A stretch of 64,000 nucleotides of DNA, taken from assembly GCF_001884735.1 (NCBI RefSeq), contig NZ_MJAP01000013.1, positions 124,001 to 188,000 of the forward strand. Direction: 5' to 3'. Position numbers and translations under genes: made by a program. The stretch comes from Natronohydrobacter thiooxidans. Its GTDB lineage: Bacteria; Pseudomonadota; Alphaproteobacteria; Rhodobacterales; Rhodobacteraceae. Shown here one piece after another: positions 39,960 through 49,379 of the stretch; within the stretch, counting starts at the first letter, position 1, and each line of letters starts with the position of its first letter. A model generated the notes under the pieces. The model made no database searches. It was not told where the DNA came from and was given only the letters and a program-made list of their open reading frames with translations.

Positions 39960-41141
39960 CTATTGCAGATAGCGCATCGGATCGACGCTGTTCATGCCTT
40001 GGCGCACCTCGAAATGCAGGAAGCTCGGATCACCTGCGCGAACGCGTCCGATGGTCTGGCCCTGCGTCACCGACGCACCGCGCGCGACCGTCAGACCCTC
40101 AAGCTGCGCATAGACCGACAGCAGGCCATTGTCATGCTGGATCACAACGACCGGCACCTTGTTCGTGTCCTCGGTGATCGCGGCAACGCGCCCGGCTGCG
40201 GTCGCCTTGACAGCGGTTCCGGCGCTGGCCGCAATCCCGATCCCCTCATTGCGCCCCGGCGCATAGGCGCGGATGATCCGACCCTCCACAGGCATGACAA
40301 AGCGCGGGCGTGTGGCCTCGGTCCGGGTCTCGGACAGCGCGGGCGAGGGCGGGCGGGCCTCTTGCGCCGCAGCCTCCTGTTCGCGTGCGGGCGGCTCTGG
40401 CGGGGGCAGTGGCGTCGAGGCGCTTGGCGGCAAAGGCGTGGCACTGCCCGAACCGGGGGCCGGAACCGCAGGTTCAGGGGCGGGCTCAGGCGCCGCGCGG
40501 GCCGGGGCAGGCTGATCGGGCACCGGGATCATCAGCACCTGGCCTTCGCGTACGCGCATTTCCGGGTCCAGCCCGTTCCAGTCGGCCAATGCACGCGGCG
40601 CGACATTGTAGAGCCGCGCAATCTGGAACGCGGTTTCGCCGCGCTGCACCCGGTGCTGGCGCGGCTGCTCCGAGGCTGGCTGAACCGCAGGGCGCTGTGT
40701 TTGCGGCGCGGGGCTGCCGCCCTCGGCCCGCGCAATCGCGGCATCAGCCAGCGTCGAGATCTCGATAGCCCCGTTCTGCGCGACGCCCGTTGTGCCGCCC
40801 GTCCCATCGACCCGGCGCGGCAGAGCAAGGACTTCGCCACCGCGCAGCGCCGTGCCGGAATCCAGCGCGTTGAACCGCGCAAGCTCACCTTCTGCAATGC
40901 CGACACGCTGCGCGACAGCAGAGACCGTATCACCGGGGCGCGCCACAACGACCTGATAATCAGGATAGGTTATGATGCCGCGCGCATCGGGGCGCGGACG
41001 GGCGGCAGTGGCCTGTCGCGCGGCTTCAGCGGTGGAGAAGCCATTATCGGAGCGACGCATATCCATGTCGAAGTCGCTACAGGCGCTCAAACCAAGCAAG
41101 GCGACGCTGCACAGCAACACTGTTTTCGGAGTTCTCGACAT
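39960..41141 (-). CDS. LysM/M23 lipoprotein of the NlpD type, degenerate LytM site
   Basis: 393 residues. Lipobox at VALLGLSAC; two LysM repeats (VVVARPGDTVSAVAQRVGIAE and HRVQRGETAFQIARLYNVAP), a Pro/Ala/Glu-rich linker, and a C-terminal M23 domain. The zinc ligands H-x3-D expected near NEGIGIAASAG are absent, while LHFEVRQG keeps the HxH-like end, so it is probably an amidase activator rather than a peptidase. Neighbours pcm and surE give the same trio as surE-pcm-nlpD in enterobacteria. Start at 41141 has GAGGG nearby. Confidence 0.9.
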   Translation of the reverse strand: MSRTPKTVLLCSVALLGLSACSDFDMDMRRSDNGFSTAEAARQATAARPRPDARGIITYPDYQVVVARPGDTVSAVAQRVGIAEGELARFNALDSGTALRGGEVLALPRRVDGTGGTTGVAQNGAIEISTLADAAIARAEGGSPAPQTQRPAVQPASEQPRQHRVQRGETAFQIARLYNVAPRALADWNGLDPEMRVREGQVLMIPVPDQPAPARAAPEPAPEPAVPAPGSGSATPLPPSASTPLPPPEPPAREQEAAAQEARPPSPALSETRTEATRPRFVMPVEGRIIRAYAPGRNEGIGIAASAGTAVKATAAGRVAAITEDTNKVPVVVIQHDNGLLSVYAQLEGLTVARGASVTQGQTIGRVRAGDPSFLHFEVRQGMNSVDPMRYLQ

Positions 41142-41210
41142 CTGCTCTGCCCTCATGTTTTTCTGCGCGTCACTTCGGCGGTTGATCCGCCCTTCCTTGC
41201 CATCCGCTGG

Positions 41211-41858
41211 CTATTGCCCCAGGCCCTCGACCAGCGGCACAAAGCGGACTGCGCGCAATTCCTCGTACTCATACCCGTCGTCACGCCGGATCACCCGGAT
41301 CAATGTCTGCACCGTGTCAGACTGGCCGACCGGCACGACCATGATACCCCCAATCCGCAACTGCGCCAAGAGCGGGCCGGGCGGGTCTTCTGCGGCTGCG
41401 GTCACGATAATGCGATCAAAAGGCGCGATATCGGGCAGGCCATGGCTGCCATCGGTGACCATCGCGGTGACATTGTTCAGTCCCAGAGCGTCAAAAACCT
41501 TTTGTGCGGCCTGCGCCAATTGGCGGTGACGCTCCAGCGAATAGACCCGCCGCGCAAGCTGGCTCAGGATCGCCGCCTGATAGCCCGAGCCGGTGCCGAT
41601 CTCCAGCACCTTGTCGCGCGGGCCGACCTGCAGCGCCTCGGTCATCAGCGCCACGACCGAGGGCTGGCTGATCGTCTGGCCGCAGGCAATCGGCAGTGGC
41701 ATGTCCTCATAGGCGCGATCGGCGAAAATCCCCGTCACAAAGGCCCGCCGGTCGATCTTCTCCATCGCCTGCAACACGCGCGTATCCGTCACGCCCCGCG
41801 AGCGGATCGTGTAGATGAAGCGCATCCGCGCCTCGATCAGCGCGTCAGGATCACTCAT
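41211..41858 (-). CDS. pcm: Protein-L-isoaspartate O-methyltransferase
   Basis: 215 residues. Repairs isoaspartyl residues in damaged proteins using SAM. Family motif [18 protein letters not shown] and SAM-binding [19 protein letters not shown]; also [16 protein letters not shown]. The start overlaps the surE stop by 4 nt. Confidence 0.96.
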   Translation of the reverse strand: MSDPDALIEARMRFIYTIRSRGVTDTRVLQAMEKIDRRAFVTGIFADRAYEDMPLPIACGQTISQPSVVALMTEALQVGPRDKVLEIGTGSGYQAAILSQLARRVYSLERHRQLAQAAQKVFDALGLNNVTAMVTDGSHGLPDIAPFDRIIVTAAAEDPPGPLLAQLRIGGIMVVPVGQSDTVQTLIRVIRRDDGYEYEELRAVRFVPLVEGLGQ

Positions 41859-42640
41859 TCCAGCGCCTTTCGCACATCATCCATCGCGTCATGCGCGCTC
41901 AGATCCGCGCGCATCGGCGTGACCGAGATATAGCCATCCAGATTGACCGCCGCATCCGTGCCCGCTGCGGTCGGCAGATGCTGCGGCCCGCCCTTGATCC
42001 ACAGGAATTTGCGCCCGGTGGGTGAAATTTGCGACTCAACCCCGAAAAACGTATCTTTTCTATAGCCTTGCGGGGCGACCTTCATCCCCTTGACGGCCTC
42101 GCGCCCGACCGGCGGGAAATTCACATTGTAAAACAGCCGGTAGTCGCCCTTATCCCAGATCCCGCGCTTTAGCAGGCGGCGGATGATCGCCTCGCCATGC
42201 CCGACCGCTGCGTCAAAGGGCGATGGCAGATCCTCGCTCAACGGTCCCATATATTGCGACAGCGCAATCGCGGGCAGGCCCTGCAGCGCGGCTTCCATCG
42301 CGCCGCCGACCGTGCCGGAATAGAGCACATTCTCGGCCGAATTATTGCCCCGGTTCACACCCGAAAGCACCAGATCGGGCTTGGCTCCCTGCAGCACATC
42401 GTAAAGCCCGGCCAGCACGCAATCGGCAGGCGAGCCCTCAGCCGCATAGCGCCGCCTGCCCAGTTTCGCGATCATCATCGGATGGGTGTAGCTGATGCAA
42501 TGCGCCACGCCCGATTGCTCGAAAGCAGGCGCCACGATCCAGACCTCGCCATCGGGCCCCGCGACATTCAGCGCGATTTCCTCCAGCACCGCCAGACCCG
42601 GAGCATTGATCCCGTCGTCATTGGTCAGAAGAATGCGCAT
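41855..42640 (-). CDS. surE: 5'/3'-nucleotidase SurE
   Basis: 261 residues. Metal-dependent nucleotidase active on nucleoside monophosphates in stationary phase. [20 protein letters not shown] is the catalytic N-terminus; [30 protein letters not shown] carries further metal and nucleotide contacts. Overlaps pcm by 4 nt. Confidence 0.97.
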   Translation of the reverse strand: MRILLTNDDGINAPGLAVLEEIALNVAGPDGEVWIVAPAFEQSGVAHCISYTHPMMIAKLGRRRYAAEGSPADCVLAGLYDVLQGAKPDLVLSGVNRGNNSAENVLYSGTVGGAMEAALQGLPAIALSQYMGPLSEDLPSPFDAAVGHGEAIIRRLLKRGIWDKGDYRLFYNVNFPPVGREAVKGMKVAPQGYRKDTFFGVESQISPTGRKFLWIKGGPQHLPTAAGTDAAVNLDGYISVTPMRADLSAHDAMDDVRKALE

Positions 42641-42698
42641 CTCGCCCCCGATTGCCTTTCGACCTGCTTAGAACAGCGCCCGGTGACGGGCAAGGCCC

Positions 42699-43871
42699 TC
42701 AGGGCTGATAGTTCGGATCCTCAGGCAGATTGGGCGAGGCAAGATGCGGGCTGCCCTGACGCCCGGCCACCGAAGCATGAACCAGATCCGCCGCGCCGAC
42801 CCTGCGCCTGCGCCAGAGCGGCAGATAAAGGCCAAAAGACGCAAGCGCGGGCGGGCCACGGCGCGGCAGAAAACCCGTCAGCTTCCAGAGCAGCGAGAGC
42901 GAGTTCTGCGCGGGCGCCCCCGGATCTGGCGCAACATAGCGCGGCGAAGGCCCGTCGCCCTGCCTGCCTAGAACGATACGCTTGACAGTGCCCCACCGAT
43001 ACTGCACCCCCAGCGCCTCGGTCTCGCGGATCATCCAGTCCAGCGCCACTTTGCCCAGCGCCGAATCGTGTTCGGGATAGCCGCCGCCCACATCGGCATG
43101 GACGCCCGCAAACCACATCTCGCGCAGATCCTGCGGCTGTCCGGGGCCGCGCCTGAAGCGGTTGCCATGGCAAATCTGCCCGCCCGGCCAGTGCAGCGGC
43201 TGATAGAGTGCGCGCCGCTCATCAAGCGCCACGGCATGACGCACCGCTGCCACGGACGGGTTCTCGCTCGTATTGGCATGCGCGCGAAAGCGCGGCCCAT
43301 TGCGCCCCCATTCAAAGACCGAACTGACCGTATCGAACAGACCCAGGCACGCAATTGGCACCAGATCGGGCCGCAACACCCGATACCACAGATCCATCTC
43401 CTCCCAGTCGCCCCTCGCATCGGGGCGTTCGGCCACGCCCTTATAGGCGCGGTATGCCTGATCAAGCAGGTTCAGATGGCGGGGCGCCATCAGCCCGAAA
43501 GCATTCAGAAACCCCGCCAGCACCCGCGCGGTATAGGCGCCACGCGAAAACCCGAACAGCACCACACGGTCGCGCGGCTGCACCCGCTTGCCGTCGCGCT
43601 TCCCGTTATCGTAATTCTCCACCAGAAAACGGTAGGCGTCCTTGACATTTCGATCCAGCCCCCAGCCGGTTGCGCGGTCAAAGACCTCGCGCAGGCGCGC
43701 GCGCCAGTAGAACAGCGAATTCTCGCCGCCGAATGTGCCGACACCGGGGCTGTACCAGACCAGCTGGCGGTCGGATTTCTCCAGACAGCCATAAAGCCGC
43801 AGGATATTGCTGCGGTTGGACCGGACCGTATTCGCCGTGCCATCGAAGAGCAGAATGATCGTCTTGGTCAT
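42699..43871 (-). CDS. DUF2235 (Tle1-like) alpha/beta hydrolase
   Basis: 390 residues. N-terminal MTKTIILLFDGTANT and the nucleophile elbow VVLFGFSRGAYTARVLAGF are the DUF2235 signatures, the same fold as the T6SS phospholipase Tle1. No signal peptide and no T6SS genes are present, so a cytoplasmic lipase or esterase is more likely than an effector. The C-terminus is Pro/Arg-rich (RRVGAADLVHASVAGRQ). The start at 43871 is favoured over an earlier in-frame codon. Ends 59 nt from surE. Confidence 0.86.
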   Translation of the reverse strand: MTKTIILLFDGTANTVRSNRSNILRLYGCLEKSDRQLVWYSPGVGTFGGENSLFYWRARLREVFDRATGWGLDRNVKDAYRFLVENYDNGKRDGKRVQPRDRVVLFGFSRGAYTARVLAGFLNAFGLMAPRHLNLLDQAYRAYKGVAERPDARGDWEEMDLWYRVLRPDLVPIACLGLFDTVSSVFEWGRNGPRFRAHANTSENPSVAAVRHAVALDERRALYQPLHWPGGQICHGNRFRRGPGQPQDLREMWFAGVHADVGGGYPEHDSALGKVALDWMIRETEALGVQYRWGTVKRIVLGRQGDGPSPRYVAPDPGAPAQNSLSLLWKLTGFLPRRGPPALASFGLYLPLWRRRRVGAADLVHASVAGRQGSPHLASPNLPEDPNYQP

Positions 43872-43917
43872 GCATGGCTCCCGGGAAGACGGACCCAAGC
43901 ATAGCCCGGATCCCCGC

Positions 43918-43946
43918 TTGCGTCACCCGTGCAACGCGCCTATGTC
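43918..43946 (+). promoter_or_regulatory. Predicted promoter of the RNase P RNA gene
   Basis: TTGCGT (43918-43923), 17-nt spacer, TATGTC (43941-43946); the expected start falls at about 43953, exactly where helix P1 of the RNA begins. Confidence 0.6.
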
Positions 43947-43952
43947 AAAGCT

Positions 43953-44366
43953 GCGATGCGGAAGGTCGGATGACCGCGCCCCTTTCGGTGCGAGGAAAGT
44001 CCGGGCTCCATGAGGCAAGGGTGCCGGGTAACGCCCGGCTGGGGCAACCCAAGGGAAAGCGCCACAGAAAACAGACCGCCCAGTCGCGTCGGCTATGCCG
44101 GACCGGCTGGGTAAGGGTGAAACGGTGGGGTAAGAGCCCACCGCGGGACGGGCAACCGGACCGGCACGGCAAGCCCCACCCGGAGCAATGCCGAATAGGG
44201 ACTTCGCGCGGGCGTGATCCGGGTCTTCCGGATATCCCCGCAGGGCCGCCTCAGCCCGAAGTCCGGGTTGGCAGCTAGATCCTGTCCGCAAGGGCAGGGG
44301 CAGATGAATGGTCATCCCCGGAGGCAACTCCGGGACAGAACCCGGCTTACAGACCCTCCGCATCGC
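43953..44366 (+). ncRNA. rnpB: RNase P RNA (class A)
   Basis: About 414-nt catalytic RNA that processes the 5' end of tRNAs. The 5' arm GCGATGCGGA (43953-43962) pairs perfectly with TCCGCATCGC (44357-44366) as helix P1. Conserved cores are present: GAGGAAAGTCCGGGCTCC near 43990, AAACGGTG and GGTAAGAGCCCACCG near 44120, CCGGAGCAATGCCGAATAG near 44180, and GACAGAACCCGGCTTACAG near 44334. Ends are from the P1 pairing. A short TTTCTT follows. Confidence 0.93.
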
Positions 44367-44433
44367 GCTTCAGCCTTTCTTAAGCCCCGGTATGGCAAGC
44401 TCATAGCAATGCCGCCGCGCAGGATGGGGCCAG

Positions 44434-45903
44434 ATGCGACAGACCCGCCAATCCGATCTCTTGCCGGGGCTGGAAGCCGTGGCCCCACCTGCGCGCCTGC
44501 GCCTGAACCCGGCGCAATTCCTCACCCTCGCCCGCGGGGGCGAGGTGGCGCTGATCGCCGCCTGCCTGCTGGGCGCATGGCTCTGGGCTGGGATGCCGCA
44601 TTGGCCGGTCTGGCAGGGCGGGTCCTGGGTGCTTGCCGGGGCGGCTCTGGTATGGGGCTGGGCCCGGCTGACGCGCCCCCGGCCTAGCCAGATCCTCGGC
44701 GCCTATGACCAGCCCGGACAGGCCCTGCGCCATGCCCGACGGCTTTGGCTGATCGCCTTGCCGCTCACGCTCGGCCCGGTGCATGCCGCACTCGGACCCG
44801 AAGCCGCGCTTATCGCGGCAACCGGGCTTCTGCCCGCAGCGCTCCTGTCCCTGCTCTGGCGCGCGGCGCTGTCGTCGCGGGTGCGTCGGCTGATCCGGCA
44901 AGGCCGCCTTGGCCTGCGTGTCGTTGTCGCGGGCGGCGGGCGCGAGGCGCGCGAGACCCTGATGGAACTTGCGAAACTGCGCCGTCAGGGCGTGCAGGTG
45001 CTGGGGATTTTTGATGATCGCGAACCCGCGCGCTCGCCGCTGGTGCAACAGGGCGTGGCCAAACTGGGCCGGATCCGCGACATGCCCGCTTTCCTGCGCC
45101 GCACCCCTTTCGATCTGGTTATCGTGACCATGCCGCCAAGTGCAGAGGCCCGGATCGGCCAGATCCTTTCGGATCTCTGGGCCATGCCGGTCGATATCCG
45201 GCTGGCACCGGTGCGCTCGACCCTGATCTACCGTCCCCGGACCTATCGCTGGCTGGGCGGCGTCGCGCTGCTCGACCTTTTCGACCGGCCCCTGCGCGCG
45301 GCGGATGCCGCGCTCAAACGCAGCTTTGACCTCTGCCTTGCTGCGCTGATCCTGATGCTGCTCGCGCCGCTTTTCGGGCTGATCGCGCTCGCGATCCGGC
45401 TGGACAGTCCGGGCCCGGTGTTTTTCCGGCAGGCGCGCGAAGGCTACGCCTCGCGCCCCTTCCATGTCTGGAAATTCCGCAGCCTGCATCACGCGCAAAG
45501 CGATCCCGGCGCGGTGGTGCCCGTGACTGCGGGCGACAGCCGCGTAACCCGTCTGGGGCGGATCCTGCGCAAGAGCTCGCTGGACGAGTTGCCGCAGCTC
45601 TTCAATGTGATCGAAGGCAGCATGTCCCTTGTCGGGCCGCGCCCGCATGCACTGGGCGCGCGCAACCGCGAGATGGAATTCGCGGCCGTCGTGCGCAGCT
45701 ATGCCGCGCGCCACCGCGTCAAGCCCGGCATCACCGGGCTTGCGCAGGTGCAGGGGCTGCGCGGGCCGGTCCAGACGCCGGATCAGATCAGCCGCCGCGT
45801 GGCGCTGGATCTCGAATATATCGACCGCTGGTCACTGATGCTGGACCTGCGCATCCTTGCCCTGACCCTGCCATCGGTCCTGCGTGGCGAAAACGCGGTC
45901 TGA
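44434..45903 (+). CDS. Polyprenyl-phosphate sugar phosphotransferase (exopolysaccharide initiating transferase)
   Basis: 489 residues. Several N-terminal TM segments, a CoA-binding-like domain ([21 protein letters not shown]), then the C-terminal bacterial sugar transferase domain: [61 protein letters not shown]. Transfers a sugar-1-phosphate to undecaprenyl phosphate to start EPS or O-antigen repeat units. The gene stands alone; no other polysaccharide genes adjoin. Confidence 0.92.
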   Translation: MRQTRQSDLLPGLEAVAPPARLRLNPAQFLTLARGGEVALIAACLLGAWLWAGMPHWPVWQGGSWVLAGAALVWGWARLTRPRPSQILGAYDQPGQALRHARRLWLIALPLTLGPVHAALGPEAALIAATGLLPAALLSLLWRAALSSRVRRLIRQGRLGLRVVVAGGGREARETLMELAKLRRQGVQVLGIFDDREPARSPLVQQGVAKLGRIRDMPAFLRRTPFDLVIVTMPPSAEARIGQILSDLWAMPVDIRLAPVRSTLIYRPRTYRWLGGVALLDLFDRPLRAADAALKRSFDLCLAALILMLLAPLFGLIALAIRLDSPGPVFFRQAREGYASRPFHVWKFRSLHHAQSDPGAVVPVTAGDSRVTRLGRILRKSSLDELPQLFNVIEGSMSLVGPRPHALGARNREMEFAAVVRSYAARHRVKPGITGLAQVQGLRGPVQTPDQISRRVALDLEYIDRWSLMLDLRILALTLPSVLRGENAV

Positions 45904-45927
45904 GTGCTGATTTCCGGCCCTTTGCGG

Positions 45928-45955
45928 TTGACATGGCGCAGCAGACCAGTAGAAG
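45928..45955 (+). promoter_or_regulatory. Predicted promoter of rpmG
   Basis: TTGACA (45928-45933), 16-nt spacer, TAGAAG (45950-45955), giving a leader of about 50 nt. Confidence 0.5.
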
Positions 45956-46012
45956 GCGGGTTCAGAATTCAATCGGGCGCGCACCGCGCTTTGCCCGGTC
46001 AGGAGAGAGACA

Positions 46013-46180
46013 ATGGCAAAGCCAACCACCATCAAGATCCGCCTGAACTCGACCGCGGGAACCGGGCATTTCTACGTCACCAAGAAAAACGCCCGCACCA
46101 TGACCGAGAAATTCTCGATCAAGAAATACGACCCCGTTGTGCGCAAGCATGTCGAATACAAGGAAGGCAAGATCAAGTAA
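46013..46180 (+). CDS. rpmG: 50S ribosomal protein L33
   Basis: 55 residues, standard length ([55 protein letters not shown]). This is the zinc-free form without the CxxC pairs, fitting the C-minus type. Good Shine-Dalgarno (AGGAGAG) and a clear terminator after it. Confidence 0.97.
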   Translation: MAKPTTIKIRLNSTAGTGHFYVTKKNARTMTEKFSIKKYDPVVRKHVEYKEGKIK

Positions 46181-46206
46181 TCCTGCCCGCTTTGACCGAC
46201 TGGAAG

Positions 46207-46234
46207 GCCGCCTCCCTCGGGACGCGGCTTTTTT
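46207..46234 (+). terminator. Intrinsic terminator after rpmG
   Basis: GCCGC / GCGGC stem (46207-46211 with 46224-46228) followed by six T residues. Confidence 0.85.
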
Positions 46235-46271
46235 CGTTCCGCCATGCGGACAGGGGGGGGCGCTACGGGAT

Positions 46272-46301
46272 GTAAGGTGCGTGCTGCAGCACGCACCTTA
46301 C
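46272..46301. repeat. 30-bp perfect palindrome
   Basis: 15-bp arms starting GTAAGGTGCGTGCTG and its exact reverse complement, no loop, between rpmG and the BCCT gene. It is not followed by a T-run, so it is not a normal terminator. REP-like or protein-binding element is possible. Confidence 0.8.
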
Positions 46302-46419
46302 CGGCAGCGGCGGCATGCCTCGGGACGGACACCCTGCCGCCACCTTGCGCGATAGATCACCGGCCGAACGCGGCCGCCCCGGCCTCAGCATAGGCCATTC
46401 GCTCACCTGATTGACGCAC

Positions 46420-46446
46420 AAGGCCCCCGCCGGAAGCGAGGGCCTT
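46420..46446. terminator. Hairpin downstream of the BCCT transporter
   Basis: AAGGCCC / GGGCCTT stem of 7 bp with a 13-nt loop, 51 nt past the transporter stop on the minus strand. T-rich arm end gives partial terminator character. Confidence 0.5.
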
Positions 46447-46496
46447 GCCATCAGTCGCAGAGGCGCCGAGGGTAGGGGTGCCTCAGGTGCCTCCGG

Positions 46497-48176
46497 CTAG
46501 CGGGGTTCGTTCATCAACCCCTTGACCAGCGCGTAACAGGCCATCAGCAGCACGATGGCAAAGGGCAGTCCGGTCGAGACCGATGCCGCCTGCAGCGCCA
46601 CAAGCCCGCCGCCCAGCAGCAGCGCTGCCGCCACCAGACCCTCGAAGATCACCCAGAAAACCCGCTGGCTGACCGGCGCGTTGATCTTGCCGCCTGCCGT
46701 GATCGTGTCGATGACCAGCGAGCCGGAATCGGACGAGGTGACAAAGAACACGATCACCAGAATGATGCCCAGAACCGAGGTAATCGCGGCAAGGGGCAGT
46801 TCCGAGAGCATCCCGAAGAGCGAAAGCTCCGGCACATAGGCTTCGACCACGAAGCCATAGACGGCGCTTTCAGCCACATTGTCGATCAACTGGCTGATGG
46901 CGGTGCCACCGAAAGCGGTCATCCAGATGGCCGAGACGATGGTCGGGATCACCAGCACGCAGGTGATGAATTCGCGCACCGTGCGGCCCCGGCTGACGCG
47001 GGCGATGAACATGCCGACAAAGGGCGACCAGCTGATCCACCAGGCCCAGTAGAAGGCGGTCCATCCCTGACGATAGCCATCATCTTCACGCCCGATCGGG
47101 TTGGACAGCGCCAGGATCTCGGTCGCATAGGATCCCAGATTGCTGAAGAACTGCGAAATCAGCGTGAAGGTCGGCCCGACAAGGATCACAAAGGCCATCA
47201 GCAGGATCGCCAGCACCATATTGATCTCTGACAGCACCTTGACGCCGCCTTCCAGCCCGCGCAGCACCGAAATCAGTGCAAGACCGGTGATGATCGCGAT
47301 CAGGATGACCGGGAAGGTCGCCGTCGCGCCCAGATCCTCGATGCCGAAGACAAAGCCGATCCCGGCTGTCGCCTGCTGCGCGCCAAAGCCGAGCGAGGTC
47401 GCAAGGCCGAAGAGCGTGGCAAACACCGCCAGAATGTCGATGACATGGCCGCGCCAGCCCCAGATCTTGTCCCCGAAGATCGGATAGAAGATCGAGCGCA
47501 CGGTCAGCGGCAGGCCCTTGTTATAGGCAAAGAGCGCCAGCGACAGCGCGACCACCGCATACATGGCCCAGGGGTGCAGACCCCAGTGATAGATCGTGGC
47601 AGCCATGGCGGTACGGCGCGCGGCCTCGACCGTCGCCGGATCGGCCAGCATGCCCTCGACAATGCCGATATCGCGGCTCAACGGCTGATCGCCCCAGGGC
47701 GTGGCAAAGTAATAGGCCGGTTCCAGCACGCCGAAGAACATCAGCCCGATGCCCATGCCTGCGGCGAAGAGCATCGCGAACCAGCCAAGGTAACTGTAAT
47801 CCGGCGTTGCCTCCGCCCCGCCGATGCGAACCTTGCCCAGCGGCGAGATCAACAGGCCAAGGCAGACCAGCACGAAGATATTGCCGGCCATGATCAGGAA
47901 CCAGTCGAAGGTCGAGGTCAGATAGCCGCGCATCGCGCCCAGCGCCGGGCCGACCGCCTCCTGAAAGGCCAGCGTGATGATGACGAAGGCCACCACGACC
48001 AAACCCGAAACGACAAAGACCGGATTATGGATATCCAGACCGAAAGGGCCGATCTTCGGGGTGATGTTATCCTGACCGATCTCATAGTCGGTCTGGATGA
48101 TTTCCGACGCGCCCTCGGGCTCCGGAATCGCCTCTTCGGTCGCGGCAGAACCATCGTCCTCGTCAATTTGTGACAT
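46497..48176 (-). CDS. BCCT family transporter (betaine/carnitine/choline type)
   Basis: 559 residues, 12 TM segments, sodium- or proton-coupled uptake of quaternary ammonium compounds. Signature WTAFYWAWWISWSPFVGMFIARVSRGRTVREF is the conserved BCCT core, with an aromatic cage for the trimethylammonium group. N-terminal cytoplasmic tail is acidic (DEDDGSAATEEAIPEPEGA). Start ATG 48176 has AAGGGGAA upstream. Exact substrate unknown. Divergent from the SDR. Confidence 0.94.
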   Translation of the reverse strand: MSQIDEDDGSAATEEAIPEPEGASEIIQTDYEIGQDNITPKIGPFGLDIHNPVFVVSGLVVVAFVIITLAFQEAVGPALGAMRGYLTSTFDWFLIMAGNIFVLVCLGLLISPLGKVRIGGAEATPDYSYLGWFAMLFAAGMGIGLMFFGVLEPAYYFATPWGDQPLSRDIGIVEGMLADPATVEAARRTAMAATIYHWGLHPWAMYAVVALSLALFAYNKGLPLTVRSIFYPIFGDKIWGWRGHVIDILAVFATLFGLATSLGFGAQQATAGIGFVFGIEDLGATATFPVILIAIITGLALISVLRGLEGGVKVLSEINMVLAILLMAFVILVGPTFTLISQFFSNLGSYATEILALSNPIGREDDGYRQGWTAFYWAWWISWSPFVGMFIARVSRGRTVREFITCVLVIPTIVSAIWMTAFGGTAISQLIDNVAESAVYGFVVEAYVPELSLFGMLSELPLAAITSVLGIILVIVFFVTSSDSGSLVIDTITAGGKINAPVSQRVFWVIFEGLVAAALLLGGGLVALQAASVSTGLPFAIVLLMACYALVKGLMNEPR

Positions 48177-48480
48177 TGCGTATTCCCCTTGTTGGACCCG
48201 TCGTATCACTTGCGGGCCTTGAGTGTTGCGTCAGTGACCGGCCTATGTCGCACCGGCCAGCGGGCTGCGCCGCGCCTTCTGCGGCTCGCAGGTCAGCCTT
48301 TACCGATTCCGCGCGTTGACCCCCTGACGATGGGTCACGCTAACATGACAAATTGGTGAATTGTTACCCTTGGCGGCGAAGAATGTTCCATAAGCGACAG
48401 AATCTTGTCGCTCGGGCGGGTTTGTCGGCATCTCTGCCGGGTGTTATCTCTGTCGCAAGCGAGTGGATCAGGAGGACAGG
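48177..48480. other. Divergent intergenic region, BCCT / SDR
   Basis: 304 nt without a gene. It includes a 7-bp inverted repeat AGCGACA-GAATCT-TGTCGCT at 48393-48412 that could be an operator, and AT-rich sequence at 48340-48375. No gene or RNA is recognised. Confidence 0.55.
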
Positions 48481-49260
48481 ATGGATCTGGGACTAACCGG
48501 CAAACGCGCGCTGGTCTGCGCGTCATCAAAGGGTCTGGGCCGGGGCTGCGCAGAGGCACTGGCCGCCGAGGGGGTGGATCTGGTGCTGAATGCGCGCGGG
48601 GCCGCGGCGCTGGAGGCCACGGCGGCCGAAATCCGCGCCGCGCATGGCGTCGCGGTGGTGACAGTCGCCGCCGATATCACCTCTGAGGCCGGGCGCAGCG
48701 CGGTGCTGGAGGCCGCGGGCGCGGTGGATATCCTTGTCACCAATGCAGGCGGGCCGCCGCCGGGGATGTGGAGCGACTGGTCGCGCGAGGATTTCATCAA
48801 GGCGCTGGATGCGAATATGCTGACACCCATCGCGCTGATGCAGGCGGTTCTGCCGGGCATGATCGCGCGCGGCTGGGGGCGGGTGGTGAATATCACCTCC
48901 GGCTCGGTAAAAGCGCCGATCCCGGTGCTGGGCCTGTCCAATTCCGCCCGCGCCGGGCTGACCGGTTTTGTCGCCGGCACCGCGCGGCAGGTGGCGGGCA
49001 AGGGGGTGATCATCAACAACCTGCTGCCGGGCATCCATGACACGGACCGCGCCTCTGCGCTCGATAGCGGTGTGGCCAAATCAGAGGGGATTTCGATGGC
49101 GGAGGCGCGCACGAAGCGCGAAGCGACCATTCCGGCGCGGCGCTATGGCACCGCGGCCGAATTCGGGGCGGCCTGTGCCTTTCTCTGCTCGCAGCATGCC
49201 GGGTTCATCGTCGGGCAGAACCTGCTGCTGGATGGCGGCGCGATCAACGCGACCTTGTGA
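48481..49260 (+). CDS. Short-chain dehydrogenase/reductase family protein, atypical active site
   Basis: 259 residues. Rossmann motif ALVCASSKGLGRGCAEALAAEG, NAGG at DILVTNAGGPPPG, NIT-S at VVNITSGSVKAPIP. The usual YxxxK is replaced by a SNSAR-type segment in VLGLSNSARAGLTGF, as in one branch of FabG-like SDRs. So oxidoreductase activity is uncertain. Start ATG 48481 has AGGAGG 6 nt upstream; the longer in-frame reading covers that site. Terminator at 49295. Confidence 0.88.
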   Translation: MDLGLTGKRALVCASSKGLGRGCAEALAAEGVDLVLNARGAAALEATAAEIRAAHGVAVVTVAADITSEAGRSAVLEAAGAVDILVTNAGGPPPGMWSDWSREDFIKALDANMLTPIALMQAVLPGMIARGWGRVVNITSGSVKAPIPVLGLSNSARAGLTGFVAGTARQVAGKGVIINNLLPGIHDTDRASALDSGVAKSEGISMAEARTKREATIPARRYGTAAEFGAACAFLCSQHAGFIVGQNLLLDGGAINATL

Positions 49261-49294
49261 GCGCAAACCCGGCCTCTGGCTGCCGTAAGGTCAA

Positions 49295-49330
49295 CCCGCC
49301 TTGATCTGGAACAAGGCGGGCGCGCTTTTT
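49295..49330 (+). terminator. Intrinsic terminator after the SDR gene
   Basis: Perfect 9-bp stem CCCGCCTTG / CAAGGCGGG with an 8-nt loop, then CGCGC and TTTTT. Confidence 0.8.
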
Positions 49331-49379
49331 CACGGCCATCGTCTGCGCTGAACATCCCAGGGTCAACCGAAGGTGGTGC

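Noticed and set aside
42699..43871. Type VI secretion effector
   Set aside because: DUF2235 shares the Tle1 fold, but no VgrG, immunity or structural T6SS gene is present.
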